This document shows positions 9,897 to 22,358 of a stretch of DNA of 64,000 nt, piece after piece (position 1 is the first letter of the stretch; the number at the start of each line of letters is the position of its first letter). The notes below the pieces were generated by a model. The model made no database searches. It saw only the letters and a list, made by a program, of their open reading frames with translations, and had not been told where the DNA came from. A program made the translations under genes and the position numbers. The stretch is from Jaltomata sinuosa (lineage: Eukaryota; Streptophyta; Magnoliopsida; Solanales; Solanaceae), in assembly GCA_003996215.1 (NCBI GenBank), contig QJPP01004092.1, forward strand, positions 56,876-120,875. Reading direction: 5' to 3'.

Positions 9897-10879
9897 GCTC
9901 ATGATGGGCTAGTACCAAACTAGCACGTGCGAGCAACATACACAATTCATACTGGCAAATAGTTTGTGCGACCTGCGAGCATTAAGAGCTATAATTTTGT
10001 AACCTATCGAGGTTGTATAGAAACTCAACAAAGGAATTTAATCACATGCGGAAAGAATTCACTATGAATATAAGTATCACTATTACTCGCAATACCCCAG
10101 ACATCATTCACTACTTCAGTAGTAACTTATATGATCCCTCATCCTCTAAGGAGGTAAACTCGAGTTCATGTTTAACTTTATATACACAATTAAACTCGAG
10201 TGTAATAGCCGGCTTGTGTATATAAGTTAAATTATTCATTTTAATCTTCTTCCCTTTCTACTCGAATCTATCTGTTCCAAATCAACTGCTTTCTTAGACA
10301 TGCATTGCATTACCGAATCATTCATGGGTTCGTAATATGCTAAAGTAGCAACACCGATCGAAACTTCAAGAAATAGTCAAAGGTCAAAGAGTATTTCAAT
10401 GAAAAGTTAATATAACTTTTAGGATCTCACACAATGAAGAAGCAGGGATACATTTTTCCATTAACCCATTGGTCACTTAGCACACGTGGTATGAAACACG
10501 TGTTACGATGCTCTCACCTTTTATTGGTGCGTGTGTCTCATTCTTTTAGTCATTCAACATCGTACAGATCTTGGTCTAGACATCTCTAGATGCCTTACCC
10601 GAGCTTCACTCTTCAATGATCCTCAAATCCATTGTCTTAGAGAAACTCACATCTGGCTTTTCAAAACAAGTCTAACATGGTGGTGGAACTCATTTTTTCA
10701 CGTTCCTCAACGTAAGAGTTGATTGCTCGTATGAGAGAGCCAATCAGACGACTTGCTCAACACACTTTATTAATAAAACACATTATCACATGCATATGAA
10801 ATATGAACATAAATTCAAGAGTCTTATATAGATGAGAATATTATAACAACCAAGTCATTTTACAATACAGAAATAATTA
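9897..10879 (-). other. 3' untranslated region of the copia element
   Basis: About 1 kb between the end of the RNase H frame and the polypurine tract. No coding frame is recognised. This is longer than usual for copia elements. Confidence 0.6.
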
Positions 10880-11353
10880 TCACATTCTACGCAAATCTAG
10901 AACCATAACATGTTTCTCAAACATGTCTCTAGCTATTGCCTTTGTAAAAGGGTCAACTACCATTTTTCGCGTAGGAATGTATTGTAAATTTATTTCTCCA
11001 CTTGCTATTACGTCTCTCACAAAGTTATACTTAATGTCAATGTGCTTGATCTTGCTGTGATACTTAGAATCCTCTGTGTATGCGATAGCCGCTTGACTAT
11101 CACAACATAAAATCATGGGACCCTTAGAATTCTTTGCAATGTTCAAATGCTCAAAGAATCTCTTTAACCAAACAACTTCTTGTACTGCAGATGCACAAGC
11201 CACGAATTCAGATTTCATGGTTGAAAGGGCTGTGCAAGTTTGTTTCTTACTTTTCCATGAAATAACACCACCATTAAGTAAGAAAGCATAATCAAAGGTT
11301 GATTTTCTATCATTCCGGTCACATGCCCAATCACTATATGTATAACCTCTCAT
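10880..11353 (-). pseudogene. Copia RNase H domain
   Basis: The C-terminal part of pol. It has the RNase H features YSDWACDRNDRKST (first catalytic Asp), MKSEFVACA (Glu) and CCDSQAAI (Asp), then the copia tail block KHIDIKYNFVRDVI and a VDPFTKAI motif before the stop. A stop or frameshift at 11354-11407 separates it from the RT frame. Confidence 0.9.
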
Positions 11354-11407
11354 GAGTATATCAAATTCACTATAACATAGTGAATAATTTGCAGTTCCCT
11401 TCAGATA

Positions 11408-12707
11408 TCAGAATATTCTCTTCACTGCTTTCCAATGATCTCTTCCGGAATTAGATTGATACCTGCTAACCAGACCTACGACATAACAAATGCCTGGACG
11501 AGTACACATCATAGCGTATATCAAACTTCCGATAACACTAGAATATGGAACTCGAGACATGTCTTTCTTTTCTTTTTCAGTCTTTGAACACAATTCAAGG
11601 CTTAAAGTTTCACCTCTTGCTATTGGAGTATCCATAGTCTTGCAACTATTCATTCGAAAGCGTTCCAAAATTTTCTTTATGTATGTTTCTTGAGATAGAC
11701 TCAAAAACTTCTTGGAACGATCTCTTTAGATTTTAACACCCAATATATAGTCTGCTTCACCCATATCTTTTATATCAAATGACTTTGAAAGCCATGACTT
11801 GACAATTTTTACATACTCTAAATTATTTCCGGCTAATAAAATATCATCCACGTAAAGAGAAAGAATTACAAATATTCCATTGGACTTTTTTACATAGATG
11901 CAATGGTCTTCATCGATCATGGTGAAATCATATGAAATCACTTCCTTGTGAAATCTCAGGTACCACTATCATGAAGACTGCTTCAGGCCATAAATTGATC
12001 TTTTCAATTTGCATACTTTCTTCTCTTGGCCTTTAACAACGAAACCTATAGGTTGTTCCATGTAGATTTCTTCATTTAGTTCTCCATTGAGAAATGCGAT
12101 CTTCACATTCATTTGATGTAATTCTAGATCCAAACGTGTAACAATAGCCAAAAGTAATCGAACAGAGGTAAACTTTACAACTGGTAAAAAAGTTTCTTCA
12201 TAATCTATTCCAGCTTCTTGAGTAAAATCTTTTGCCACTAATCGTGCCTTGTGTCTTTCTATTGATCCATCCGATTTGCGTTTAACTTTGAGAATCCATT
12301 TATTCCCAATAGCTTTACGCCCAGAAGGAAGGTCAACTAGATCCCAGACTTTATTAGTTTTATGGACTCTAATTCTTCTTTCATCGCTTTCATCCATTCA
12401 TCTTTTTCAGGACTTGATAAAGCCTCAGTTACATAATTAGGTTCATCCAATTCTGTGGGAGATACAAAGAAAACATAATTCTCAATCTCATAAGATCGTT
12501 TATGTACACTTTTTATGGTACTCTTACGTAATTGAAGTTCAGATTCCTCCATAGGACTTTGGAATTCAAAGCTCCCACTTGAACCAGGAACCATTTCTTG
12601 ATCTATTGGATTATAAAGTGTGTCCGACGACATTATCTGATCATCTGAATTCAATATTTTGTAAAGAGGTTCATTATCCTTTATTTCACCCTTTTTGGGA
12701 AAATTAT
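11408..12707 (-). pseudogene. Copia reverse transcriptase, broken by stops and frameshifts
   Basis: Read downward from 12707, the N-terminal RT blocks are RHKARLVAKDFTQEAGIDYE and MNVKIAFLNGELNEEIYMEQ (12397-11969). Then comes LSLYVDDILLAG with the YVDD active site (11941-11726), then MCTRPGICYVVGLVSRY (11704-11408). The pieces lie in different frames, with breaks near 11942-11968 and 11705-11725. The 5' end is cut by the solo LTR at 12713-15691, and the frame resumes in the integrase on the other side. Confidence 0.9.
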
Positions 12708-14059
12708 TTTCTTGTCACGACCCAACCTATCGGGCCGTGCGGGCGCCTACTCTAATCACCTAGATAGACGAACCCTTACCACCCAACCAATAGGTAACAT
12801 GTGAAAATTACGGTAAAACCTTAGTTAAAACATTTTATACATGAGAAATCTCTTGTTACAAACATGTTCAGGAAAGTAAATGACTTAACACTTGCCGAAA
12901 ACCTTTACAACATTTTAAACCCCTCCCTAGGATCTAGTCTAAACAGGTACAAGAGCTTCTACAAGATGACACATGAGATAAAAGACCCAACTTCCGCCAT
13001 AGAATCGAAGACAGAAGTTGCTTGAGACCCTCATCGCCGTGAACCTATGAAACATCACCAACCTGCAACCAGACTATACCAAAAAGGTATAGCAAGAGTA
13101 GAGTCAGTACAAACACACATACTGGTAGGCATCATCGGTCGACCCGAATCCACTCCTATCATCATATAAGAAAAATAAGAAATACATGACCGAAATTAAA
13201 TAACTTGGTTTCCACTCCCATGTTCTTTCGCTGCCAACTCCCTCATTCTCAAGGCTTCCAAGTCACACTAATCTTAGACTTCCTAGGCCTTACCTTATCC
13301 CCGACTTCCCAAGTCACCTTACCCTTCGCAGATGTCCACATCCATACCTGGACTACCCTTCCTTTACCTAAGTCCACTCTTCTAACTATCCCTCCGACTT
13401 AGCCTGGCTAACTGCCCAACTCAACCACTTATACTCATAACATTTCTCACCAGGGTCCAACCCTCCACGGATCTCTAGTAAACCCTCTAATAAAAGTGCA
13501 ATAGCCAGGACCACAATCCCAGACACTCAGTCTATCCACCACATGCAATCCACCCAGCAATCATTGACACTTTCAATGACAACAACCGAGTTATGTCTAA
13601 ATCCCTTTCTCATCCCAAAACCCAGACCCTCAAAAGATCCTCTAACCACACCTAAGTGTTCAACAGGCTACCCGGTCTACCCCAAGACCTATCCTTTTGC
13701 TTATTACATAATTAATCCTTGACCGTCATTAGTACACTTAATGACAATAACACATGAACTCATAACCTCTTTTACATAGTCCGAACCCACCTGGATCCCC
13801 CCTTAACATATCTAGGTGTTAACATGATAACCCGGTCTACACCAAAACCAAACTCATAACATGATGTAACAACCCGGCCTACACCAAGACCAACTCAACA
13901 AACATATCAGAATTCCCGGTCACTCAAGGACCACCATTGAACATCACAATTCAATAAAAATAACCCGGTCCACTCACGGAACCAATAACAATCAATGCAA
14001 TGTAACAGTATCAATGCAATGCAACAGTATCAATGCAATGCTGAAGTAAAATAAACCCG

Positions 14060-14325
14060 AACCAGGCGTGGTACCCGAGCCAACCAAATAGTAACCTGTA
14101 CCAGGTCTGGTACCCATGCCAACCAATTAGTAACCTGTACCAGGCATGGTACCCGTGCCAACCAAACAGTAACATATACCAGGCGTAGTACCCATGCCTA
14201 CCAAATAGTAACCTGTACCAGGCGTGGTACCCGTGCCAACCAAATAGTAACCTATATCAGACGTGATACCCGAGCCAACCAAATCGTAACCTATACCAGG
14301 CGTGGTACCCGAGCCAATCGAATAT
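14060..14325. repeat. Minisatellite in solo LTR (7 units of about 39 bp)
   Basis: Seven units each centre on ACCAGGCGTGGTACC followed by AACCAAATAGTAACCTGT. Unit number differs between the LTR copies in this window (7, 5 and 4). Confidence 0.9.
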
Positions 14326-15224
14326 CAATAACCACAGTCAATAGATGAACACACACAACTTATAAGACCCACAAGTAAACACCGTTCAACGCAGACTATA
14401 AACAGGAACCTAGACATTCCACACAACTTTCCTAAGCAATGTAAAACATACAATCACTTAGACATGAGTACATGAATATACAACATTCACGGAAAATCAT
14501 AAGTCATTACCTACCCCATTTTCAGGTAACCGGTGAATCGTTAAATCTCGTCCGAAGACTATTCCCCAGTTCACCCCTTTTTATTATATCATGTAACTAG
14601 CGATTTCCCCTTTTTGAGATAAACATACAAACATGCTACACGATTCCCTTCCTAACTTTAGCAAGACCGCCGATAAGCCTCAAGCCGTAAATATTCCTGA
14701 AACCTCACCTAGGAGTTTTCTATTCCCATTTCCCGCAAGCTTCCCAAGCACTTTCCCGGTTCCCCAAACCTTCCCGACGTACCAGTCCATCAACCCATCA
14801 TTTTATCACATCAATATGAATAAATTGAACACATAATAACATTCACAAGACTCGCCATTTTTTACATCCTAGAAACAACACAACCAATCCCGAATCCGCC
14901 ACACTCCTTACCCGAAGGCCTAAAATATGGATTCTCCATTTCTACTATACAATAAGTATGGAAAGTAAACAGGTCTAACTACTCATGAAAACCTAGCCTA
15001 CCTGGATGCCAACAACTGATTTGATGTGTTTCTCACTCCGTGAAGGCATTCCTGGCGGTCCTGCAATCCCGAATCCGTAGTTTCACATCACTTTTATCGG
15101 AATTCCTCCTCCCCATGGCTCCCAAGCCTTGGAGCAACCTAGGAGAGTTTTTGGAATAGCTCTCGTTTGTTTTTGGGGCTGAAGGGAAAATAATAAAATT
15201 AAAAACCCATTTCTGGGTTTTCTG

Positions 15225-15335
15225 GTCCCCTATTGCGGTCCCGCTATAGCGGCCTTAAGCGGTGTTGATCGCCTTGACCACCGCTATAGTGGTCTTTTCC
15301 ACCGCTATAGCGGAGGGCGCTACCGCGGATGGTTG
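15225..15335. repeat. Cluster of CCGCTATAGCGG palindromes in solo LTR
   Basis: Several CCGCTATAGCGG-type dyads occur in about 110 bp, about 360-460 bp from the LTR 5' end, hence in the U3 part. The same cluster occurs in the other two family members. Confidence 0.8.
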
Positions 15336-15696
15336 CACTCGTCACGGACAGAATGTCCGGAAATCTATAAAATTTGCCCATTTTACAATGCACTTGTTTC
15401 CCCTGATGATCCGAAATAACCCTTTCACGTCAATCGCAATTTTGGGAGTTCTAGTTACCCGAATTCGATTCTGAAAAGCCCCCGGACTCCTTTTTGTCTT
15501 GGCTATGTGGAAAACTATTTCAAAACACGACACCTAACCCAATCCTTACCCGGATTGTCCTAGACCATACCATACTCCAAAATCGACCGAGACTAGCCTA
15601 GCCCAGAATTTTCAACTCTCAAACCCGGAAGTTTTCTAACCCAAAATTTGGCACGAATAGTTTTCCCGTAACGACGAACCCAGTAGTTACATTTCT

Positions 15697-16745
15697 AAAA
15701 ATTTGACATCTCGTGATTCAATTTCAGTAGTTCTTCCGTCCTCTAATTCACCAATAAACACATACTCTTTGGAGTATTTTGAGTATCTTATAAAGATACA
15801 TTTCTTTCCTTTTGGACTCAATTTATCAAACTCACCAAAACGATCTTTTACATATGCAGCACAACCCCAAGGTAGTAGATCATTAAGGTTTGGTTTATGA
15901 CCAGTCCATATAGTTCTTAAGGAGTGGAAGGTACTGATTTAGAAGGCACTTTATTCAATATGTAGGTTGCAGTCAATAATGCGTCTCCCCAAAAAGAGAT
16001 AGGTAAATTTGCCTGTGCCATCATGGACCTTGTCATGTCCAATAATGTTATATTCCTTCTTTCAGCTACACCATTCTGTTGAGGTGTATAAGAAACAGTC
16101 AACTGTCTAGTAATGCCCTTTTCAGTACATAATTCTTCAAACTGTTTTGACAAATATTCACGGCCTCTGTCGGTTCTTAAAGTCTTTATACTTTTATCTA
16201 ATTGATTCTCAACTTCACTCATATATCTTTTAAAGAATTCAAGTGCTTCAGATTTGTGAGAAATCAAATAGACATAGCCAAAGCGCGTGAAATCGTCAAT
16301 AAATGTAATGAAATATACAGCACCAAACCTTGCCCTCACATTCATTGGACCACAGATATCAGAATGGATTAATTGCAGTGGGGACTCAGCTCTTTTAGCC
16401 TTCCCAAAAGGTTTACGTGTAATCTTTCCAACAAGACAATTTTTACATGTTGGCATATCAATTTTAGAAAAAAAACCTAAATGCCCTTCCTTTGCCAACC
16501 TGTTCATAGGTCTTGCCCTATGTGACCCAATCTCGCATGCCATGTAAAACATCTACATCATTATTACTAGAATAACATGTCATTACACAACGATCAACAT
16601 AGTAGTTATAAGTTGAAGGATTACAGTCTAACACGATAAAACGATCATAACCATGTCCAAAACCATATAAAACATTGTCTAGAGTAATTCTAAAACCATT
16701 GCGATAAAAAAATAAATCGAAACCAACATCTAGAAGAACAAACAC
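15697..16745 (-). pseudogene. Copia integrase
   Basis: Zinc-binding remnant and CKNCLVGKITRKPFGKAKRA link. Then the catalytic core: LIHSDICGPMNV (first Asp), LRTDRGREYLSKQFEELC (second Asp) and YTPQQNGVAERRNITLLDM (Glu). After a stop at 15917-15919 the frame goes on through LLPWGCAAYVK and FGEFDKLSPKGKKCIFIRYS up to the point where the solo LTR begins. This joins the RT frame beyond the LTR. Confidence 0.9.
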
Positions 16746-16757
16746 AGATACTAAATT

Positions 16758-17105
16758 TCATCGAATCTCTGGAGCATATAGAATGTCATGCAACATAAAA
16801 GATCGGCCACCACGCAAGTCCACTTTGCAAGTGCTTATCCCTTTGACTTCAAGTCTTGCATTATTTCCTACATATATCCACCTTGATTCAGATGAAACTC
16901 GACGAAACTCCACAAACGCTTCTCGATCACGACTCACATGGTCGGTGGCTCCTGAGTCTACAATCCACATAGGATAAGATTCAGTTAGTAAAGCAGTGCT
17001 AGAAATATATGTAGCACTTAGAGATGCGTTTAGAAATGCTACCTTCTTTGGCTCAGTGCAATCACGAGCAAAATGCCCTGGAACATGGCAGTTGTAGCAC
17101 TTCAT
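16758..17105 (-). pseudogene. Copia gag zinc knuckle and protease
   Basis: MKCYNCHVPGHFARDC is a CX2CX4HX4C nucleocapsid knuckle. It is followed by the aspartic protease motif WIVDSGATDHV and the block LHDILYAPEIR that normally leads into GAG-pre-integrase. Confidence 0.92.
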
Positions 17106-17897
17106 CTTGTTTTTGTCTTTCTTCTTGAAGAACCGTTTTCCCTTCTTAGGATTCGGCTTGTTCCTTTTCTTAGAGGGTCCTTCTCCGATCTCCTTACCTT
17201 TCTCGTTCTTTTTTCAATTTTTCTTGCGCTTGAAGCCTGAAGATTTCACACCACTTGATTCTGCCACAAAGGCATTAAAATCAGCTCTAGCAACACCAAG
17301 TCGCTCATCTTCAAGTTCAACATGACGGGCAACATCAGAAAAAGTTTTGATGCTGTCATTGTGGATTAGGTTAACCTTCAAATGTTCTCAATTGTTGGGA
17401 AGAGATCGGATCACTGCCTGAACCTGTTGCTCATCAGAGAGAATATGACCAGCACTTTTTAGTTGAGCAATCATATTTGACATCACCCTAAGGTGTTGTT
17501 TGATATTCTAATCATGACGCTTCTTATAAGTATCAAACTTGATAGTGAGTTGTCTAAGGCGGGTCACAGACGTACCCCCATATGTTCCTCGCAAGTGTGC
17601 CCACATGGCATGAGCAGTAGGAAATTCCTCACATTCATGTATCAGTTCATTAACTACAGAACTTACAATAATTCCACGTGCAGTGGAATCTGCCCTTTTT
17701 CAAGCTTTGTAAGCTTCGAGATCTCTTATGTGTTGTGCAGTGTTACCCTCTTCTGGTTGATTTAGAACATGGTTTATGGCTTCAAGAGCGTTCTGCTCAT
17801 CTAGGACATACCATATTTTACGACTCCAGATATCGGAATTATCACCGTTAAGTTTTTCACCTTTGTTTAAGTCAGCAATTATGCTTTTTGATGCCAT
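17106..17897 (-). pseudogene. Copia gag (capsid part), with stop codons
   Basis: It starts at ATG 17897 with MASKSIIADLNKGEKLNG, a typical copia gag N-terminus. It continues through DIWSRKIWYVLDEQNALEAI and, in shifting frames, ECEEFPTAHAMWAHLRGTYG and QAVIRSLPNN to the Lys-rich linker before the zinc knuckle. In-frame stops (for example at about 17700) show that it is inactive. Confidence 0.85.
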
Positions 17898-18293
17898 TCT
17901 GTTAATAAGAGATAATTTAAGCAAGATTTACTCATTAATATTAACTTTAATCATTTAAGCATGAGATATTCATATACTTCACTCAAACAAATCAATTTTC
18001 ATAATGACTTCATATTTAGTGTAGAATCGAAATGGTTACTAAGTATCCGATCATCATCTACAGTTAAATATTTAATCAAAAATGAAAATTATTTCTTAGT
18101 GAGTATATTAAAAATGACTTTCTATTAAGTCTCAATCCATTTAAATAAAATAACTTGGATTTAAAATAAGAAAGTCAAACTACATAATTCATATCTTGAA
18201 AAACAAATTAACAATAACAAATTACAAGTCATTTAAAGATTAAAATTCGTCCACATGACTTCAAGACAACGAATATACACCCTAAAAGGCTGA

Positions 18294-18569
18294 CTAGGCC
18301 CAAACTTCGTGATAAATGTCATTTAGTCTACCACTCCAAGGCTCACGGAGAGCGTCTTTTAGATAAGCTAAAGCATGCCAATCTGTGATTTCGACATAAT
18401 CAGCCAGTTCAGCCCATTTCAATTCAAAAAATTGAATAAAATCACGGGCTGAAACATTAGAGGCCATGTCTGAAATAGGAACTAGGAAACAATTAGAATG
18501 GTTGTACCATTCAATGTGACAACATATGTCACTATTACTTGTAGAAGACAAAATCTGTTTAAGGAACAT
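18294..18569 (-). other. Leader ORF of unknown function in the copia element
   Basis: A 91-codon frame on the minus strand lies between the repeated leader and gag, with RDFIQFFELKWAELADYVEI in its second half. I do not recognise it. It could be a short upstream ORF or a captured fragment. Confidence 0.25.
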
Positions 18570-18599
18570 AAGGACTAAACAAGATTGTCGAGACTTAAA

Positions 18600-19535
18600 A
18601 AAAAATATTAGTCATAAACTTCAAAAAAATCATCTCACTCGTTTTAAATCCGTTTTTCATGCATAATATATCTACGGAAAGCTAATAACGAGTAGATTAT
18701 GAAAATATTGATATCATGCCAAAAAAACCAAATCTGTAATTTCTAGATTTCATATTACAGCAGCAGTTTTTTTTCTTCATAAAACTGTCAAAAATTTCAG
18801 CCTAAACTTCAAAAATTCATATCTCACTCGATTTCAATCCGATTAACATGCATAGTATATCAACGGAAAGCCCTAAACGAGTATATTATGATAATATAAG
18901 ATTCATGCCAAAAATTCGAACGACTAATTTCCAAAATCTGAATTACAGAACACAGTTTTTGTAAAACTGTTAAAATTTCAGTATAACTTTTAAAATATCA
19001 GATCTCACTCGTTTTTAATTCGATTTTTATGCACAATATATTAACGAAAAGCCTTAAACGAAAAGATTATGATGATATAAGATTTATGCCAAAAATTTGA
19101 TCGAGTAATTCCCAAAATTTAAATTACAGAACGCAGTTTTTGTAAAATTGTCAAAATTTCAGCATAACTTTTAAAATATCATATCTCACTCGTTTTTAAT
19201 CCAATTTTTATGCATAATATATTAACGGAAAGCTCTAAACGAGTAGATTATGATGATATAAGATTCATACCAAAAATTCGAACGAGTAATTCCCAAAATT
19301 TAAATTACAGAACGCAGTTTTTGTAAAACTGTCAAAATTTCAACATAACTTTTAAAAATATCATATCTCACTCATTTTTAATTTGATTTTATGCATAATA
19401 TATCAACGGAAAGCCCTGAACGAGTAGATTATGAAAAAATAAGTTTCATGCCAAAAATCTGGACAAGAAATTTCCAGAAACACACGTACAACAACAGTTC
19501 TTATAAAAAATTCAGCCAAAATTTTAAAAATCAAA
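18600..19535. repeat. About five tandem repeats of about 182 bp in the copia leader
   Basis: CTCACTCG blocks recur at 18634, 18823, 19004, 19185 and 19367, a spacing of 189, 181, 181 and 182 bp. Each is followed by ATGCATAATATAT, ACGGAAAGC and GAGTAGATTATGA blocks. Inner units are most alike. Confidence 0.92.
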
Positions 19536-19688
19536 GGGAACTATATTAATCCTAAATGATCTCTATTCTACAGAATCATAAAGTTAATATAGAAACCCAT
19601 TTTGATTTGCAATTCTCGTGCAACAGAAAACTATGTATATACATACTTTTTTTTTCCAGAAGGAAGATCGGTACTAGGATTCATATAA

Positions 19689-19705
19689 CCCTTGCTCTGA
19701 TGCCA
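19689..19705 (-). other. Primer-binding site (tRNA-iMet type)
   Basis: Minus strand TGGCATCAGAGCAAGGG begins one base after the 5' LTR. It matches the complement of the initiator Met tRNA 3' end used by plant copia elements, with one substitution. Confidence 0.88.
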
Positions 19706-19706
19706 T

Positions 19707-20110
19707 TGTTAGATAAACAGTAACAGGAACAAGATTTGTGTACCTGTTAACAACAACGAAAGATCAACTGAATCTATTGAAGAATTGCTCCAAGCCGACT
19801 TTGAATCACTAGGAAACAAAGTTTGATTTCACAAACTAGATGCCCTAATTGTATGTTAAGTTTTTCTCTCTGTGTTCTTGTCAGAAGAAGAGATAAGAAG
19901 AAAAAGATCGTTCACAGTTCTTTATAGAAACATGGGGAGAGGTTACAGAAAAAATCGTTCCCCTTTATCCACGTAGGGAAGTTTTTTTTCTTTAGTGAGA
20001 GTTTTTCATTTTAAATAAAATATCCCACATAATAATCTTTTTATTTATTTATCTTTACTAACCGGGTCGGATCAGCCCACATGAAGCGATCCACGACCCA
20101 ATTACCAACA
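19707..20110 (-). repeat. 5' LTR of the copia element
   Basis: 404 bp, TG...CA, paired with 9480-9885 and followed by the AATAC target duplication. Confidence 0.95.
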
Positions 20111-20115
20111 AATAC

Positions 20116-21130
20116 ATAATACAAAGAATGCACATAACTACTAAAATAATTTAAATCTTAATATGAAGGTATAACGTCGATGAACACTTAATTCATGTAG
20201 TAAAATTTAGTAGGTAAATTATTATGAAAAATATGTAAATCTTTTCAAAGACTCAGCCTTTACCTCAAGTCCCTTTGTTTTTTTCCATACATTACCACAT
20301 TACTACATTATATTTGTGTTTTGTGAATAAAAAATATTAGTATAAATATGCTTAGCATATATATAATTTTTGTGAAAAAAAATTATGATAAACAAAGAAG
20401 CATATGATGAAACCTTTCAATAATGAGATTGTTGATGAAATTTATAGTTATTATCTCCGCTAGGCATATCAAAAAATGTTTTGACAAATTATTTCAAACT
20501 AATATCTAAAAAATAGAGGACAAAATGCACGATAATGTTAATGGGTTTCAATCAATGTCAAAATCTTCAGATTTGATAAGCATGACCATCCCTTACGTCT
20601 AATGTAATTTTTTGTCCTAATAAAAATATACTCAATTATTTTAATGGTACCTGAAACATAAAAAATATACAGAAAATGAAATCTTTTCTCTCTATTGTTT
20701 TTACCTCTTTCTGTGCTTATGCCCCATATGTTATGTGTGAGAACGTAATTATATTTGTGTGTGTATTTTTGTGCAAGTGAAAGTTTTAAGTTGTAACTGT
20801 CTGATCATGGCGTAACTGTGAGAAACATGCATAATGGAAAAGTTAGGGAGACGTGGGCTTTGGTGTTGCTTTTGGTAATTTTTTTTTTATTCTATCCTTT
20901 ATATTTTTTTGATGTTTTGGCTTTAAGATTAAGTGTTTAACGTTTTTACTAACCCAAACACTATAAAAAAGATTAAAAGCTATTTTGACTTAAAAAACAC
21001 TTAAAATAAATCAATCCTAACGGGCTCTAAGTCTAGAAGAGATTTGCGTACCAAGGATACTGGATAACAAAAGCCAAACATAATCAACTCGATAAATTCA
21101 TAGAGATATCGTAATCTAATCATCATTTAT
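20116..21130. other. AT-rich intergenic region
   Basis: No gene seen. The part at 20930-21030, with AGTGTTTAACGTTTTTAC and AAAAACACTTAAAATAAAT, may be a decayed MITE. Confidence 0.4.
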
Positions 21131-21135
21131 ATTTT

Positions 21136-21423
21136 ATGATGTTTGGTCCTGAGAATGATTTAAGGATTCCTATCGTTGAACCATCTTATTCTCATTTAAG
21201 GGTGATTGAAACTTTACCAATATGTAAAACTGTTAGTGAGTGGCAGCGGGATTTTACCTTTTATTTCCAGGCCTGTTCGGACATACGGTTCCTGCGAAAG
21301 ATCAAGTTGGTGAGCCGTGTGATGAAAGACCTTTCCGCACAGTTCGGAGTTCCTTCAAGCGAAGTTATATTAACACTCTTTATCCGTGTCGATGTATTTG
21401 GTGCTAAAAGGATCCAAAAATAA
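21136..21423 (+). other. Possible organelle-derived fragment with a group II intron domain V-like hairpin
   Basis: Within this less AT-rich stretch, GAGCCGTGTG (about 21313) pairs with CGCACAGTTC (about 21336) over nine of ten positions. This is the lower stem of a group II intron domain V, and GGAG follows as is common at organelle intron ends. The 95-codon frame covering it matches nothing I recognise. The upper hairpin is atypical, so the call is tentative. Confidence 0.3.
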
Positions 21424-22356
21424 CCATGATTAGAGTAATTCTAAGAAAATTATCAAGCTACCCAAAAAAATATATAGCAAGAAAGAAATAAAATTGACAA
21501 TATTAAGAAAATGAAACGGGAGAAAAAGAATTGATACATACCAAAGTAGGCCAAAAATATTCTGATTCTACAGATGTGTTTTCAGACAATAAAAATAAAA
21601 AAGAATTGAAACTGAAAGGGAAAAGGAATTGAGAATACCTCTTATTGTAAAATTGAAAGCTGAATAACTTGTACTTCTACATATTTGTTGAATCGATTGT
21701 TGAAACAAACAATAACTCACAAAGCAAAACAACTCAGATATGAAAGTACAATAGAAATTAAGAAATCGGGCAAGTACCAAAACATGAAATTGAAAAAAAT
21801 ATGAAACTTTTGAAAGGGGAAACATGAAAAATTACGGTGGTGCTAGTAACCGGGATGATAAGAAATTGCTGCATCAATGGTTGTTGCTATTGTTTCACTT
21901 GATTCCTAACATAGAATATAGATTATATGTTACATATTATATATAAATAAGATGTATAAATTCTCATGTAGATAAAAACTCAAATTAAATTAGATAGATA
22001 ACCATTAGTATGATTAAAAAAACTATTAGATTTGAATTTTTTAAAAAAACTTTAAAAAATTAAAATAACTATTAAAAAATATAAGAAATAAAATAAATAT
22101 AAAAATTTTAAAAATTAAAATAACTAAAAAACTGTGAGAAAAAAATTAACTATCAAAGTTTGAATTTTTAAAAAATCAATATAAATATTTAATTATTTAA
22201 AATTAAAATTGAACACAATAACTAATAACTAACTAAAACCTAACTTTAACTAATTTGTCTTAAAACTAACACATGACGTCATCATAGAGTGCCACTTGGC
22301 AAATTTTTAGGCAAGACTTTCTTGCTTTTAAGTATATATAGATTTGTATAATTATA
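21424..22356. other. AT-rich intergenic region
   Basis: No gene seen. A TGACGTCA palindrome lies near 22275, and low-complexity AAATTAAAATAACTA repeats fill 22000-22250. Confidence 0.4.
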
Positions 22357-22358
22357 TA

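Larger units (their letters stand above)
12713..15691 (-). mobile_element. Solo LTR of a Tekay/Del-like chromovirus, nested in copia pol
   Basis: The insert is 2,979 bp, begins TGTCACGACC and ends AGTAGTTACA on the plus strand. It is flanked by a perfect 5-bp duplication TTTCT (12708-12712 and 15692-15696). The terminus, the central GGTACC minisatellite and the CCGCTATAGCGG cluster are shared with the LTR at 49008-51216, which abuts chromovirus pol, and with 35220-38503. No internal domain remains, as expected after LTR-LTR recombination. Confidence 0.92.
9480..20110 (-). mobile_element. Complete Ty1/copia LTR retrotransposon (carrying a nested solo LTR)
   Basis: Near-identical LTRs (9480-9885 and 19707-20110) bound the element, and the 5-bp target duplication AATAC is perfect (9475-9479 and 20111-20115). 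Minus-strand order is 5' LTR, primer site, repeated leader, gag with CCHC knuckle, protease, integrase, RT, RNase H, polypurine tract, 3' LTR, which is the copia order. Without the nested LTR it would be about 7.6 kb, longer than most plant copia elements because of the leader. By eye the LTRs are 96-97% identical, so insertion is fairly recent, yet gag and pol carry several stops. It was probably mobilised in trans. Confidence 0.95.

Noticed and set aside
10345..10740. Possible gene between copia RNase H and its 3' LTR
   Set aside because: The only frame (63 codons) has no recognised domain and lies wholly inside the element's 3' untranslated region.
18600..19535. Possible CRISPR-like array (regular repeats and spacers)
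   Set aside because: Units of about 182 bp are similar over their whole length, so it is a plain tandem repeat in a plant retroelement leader.
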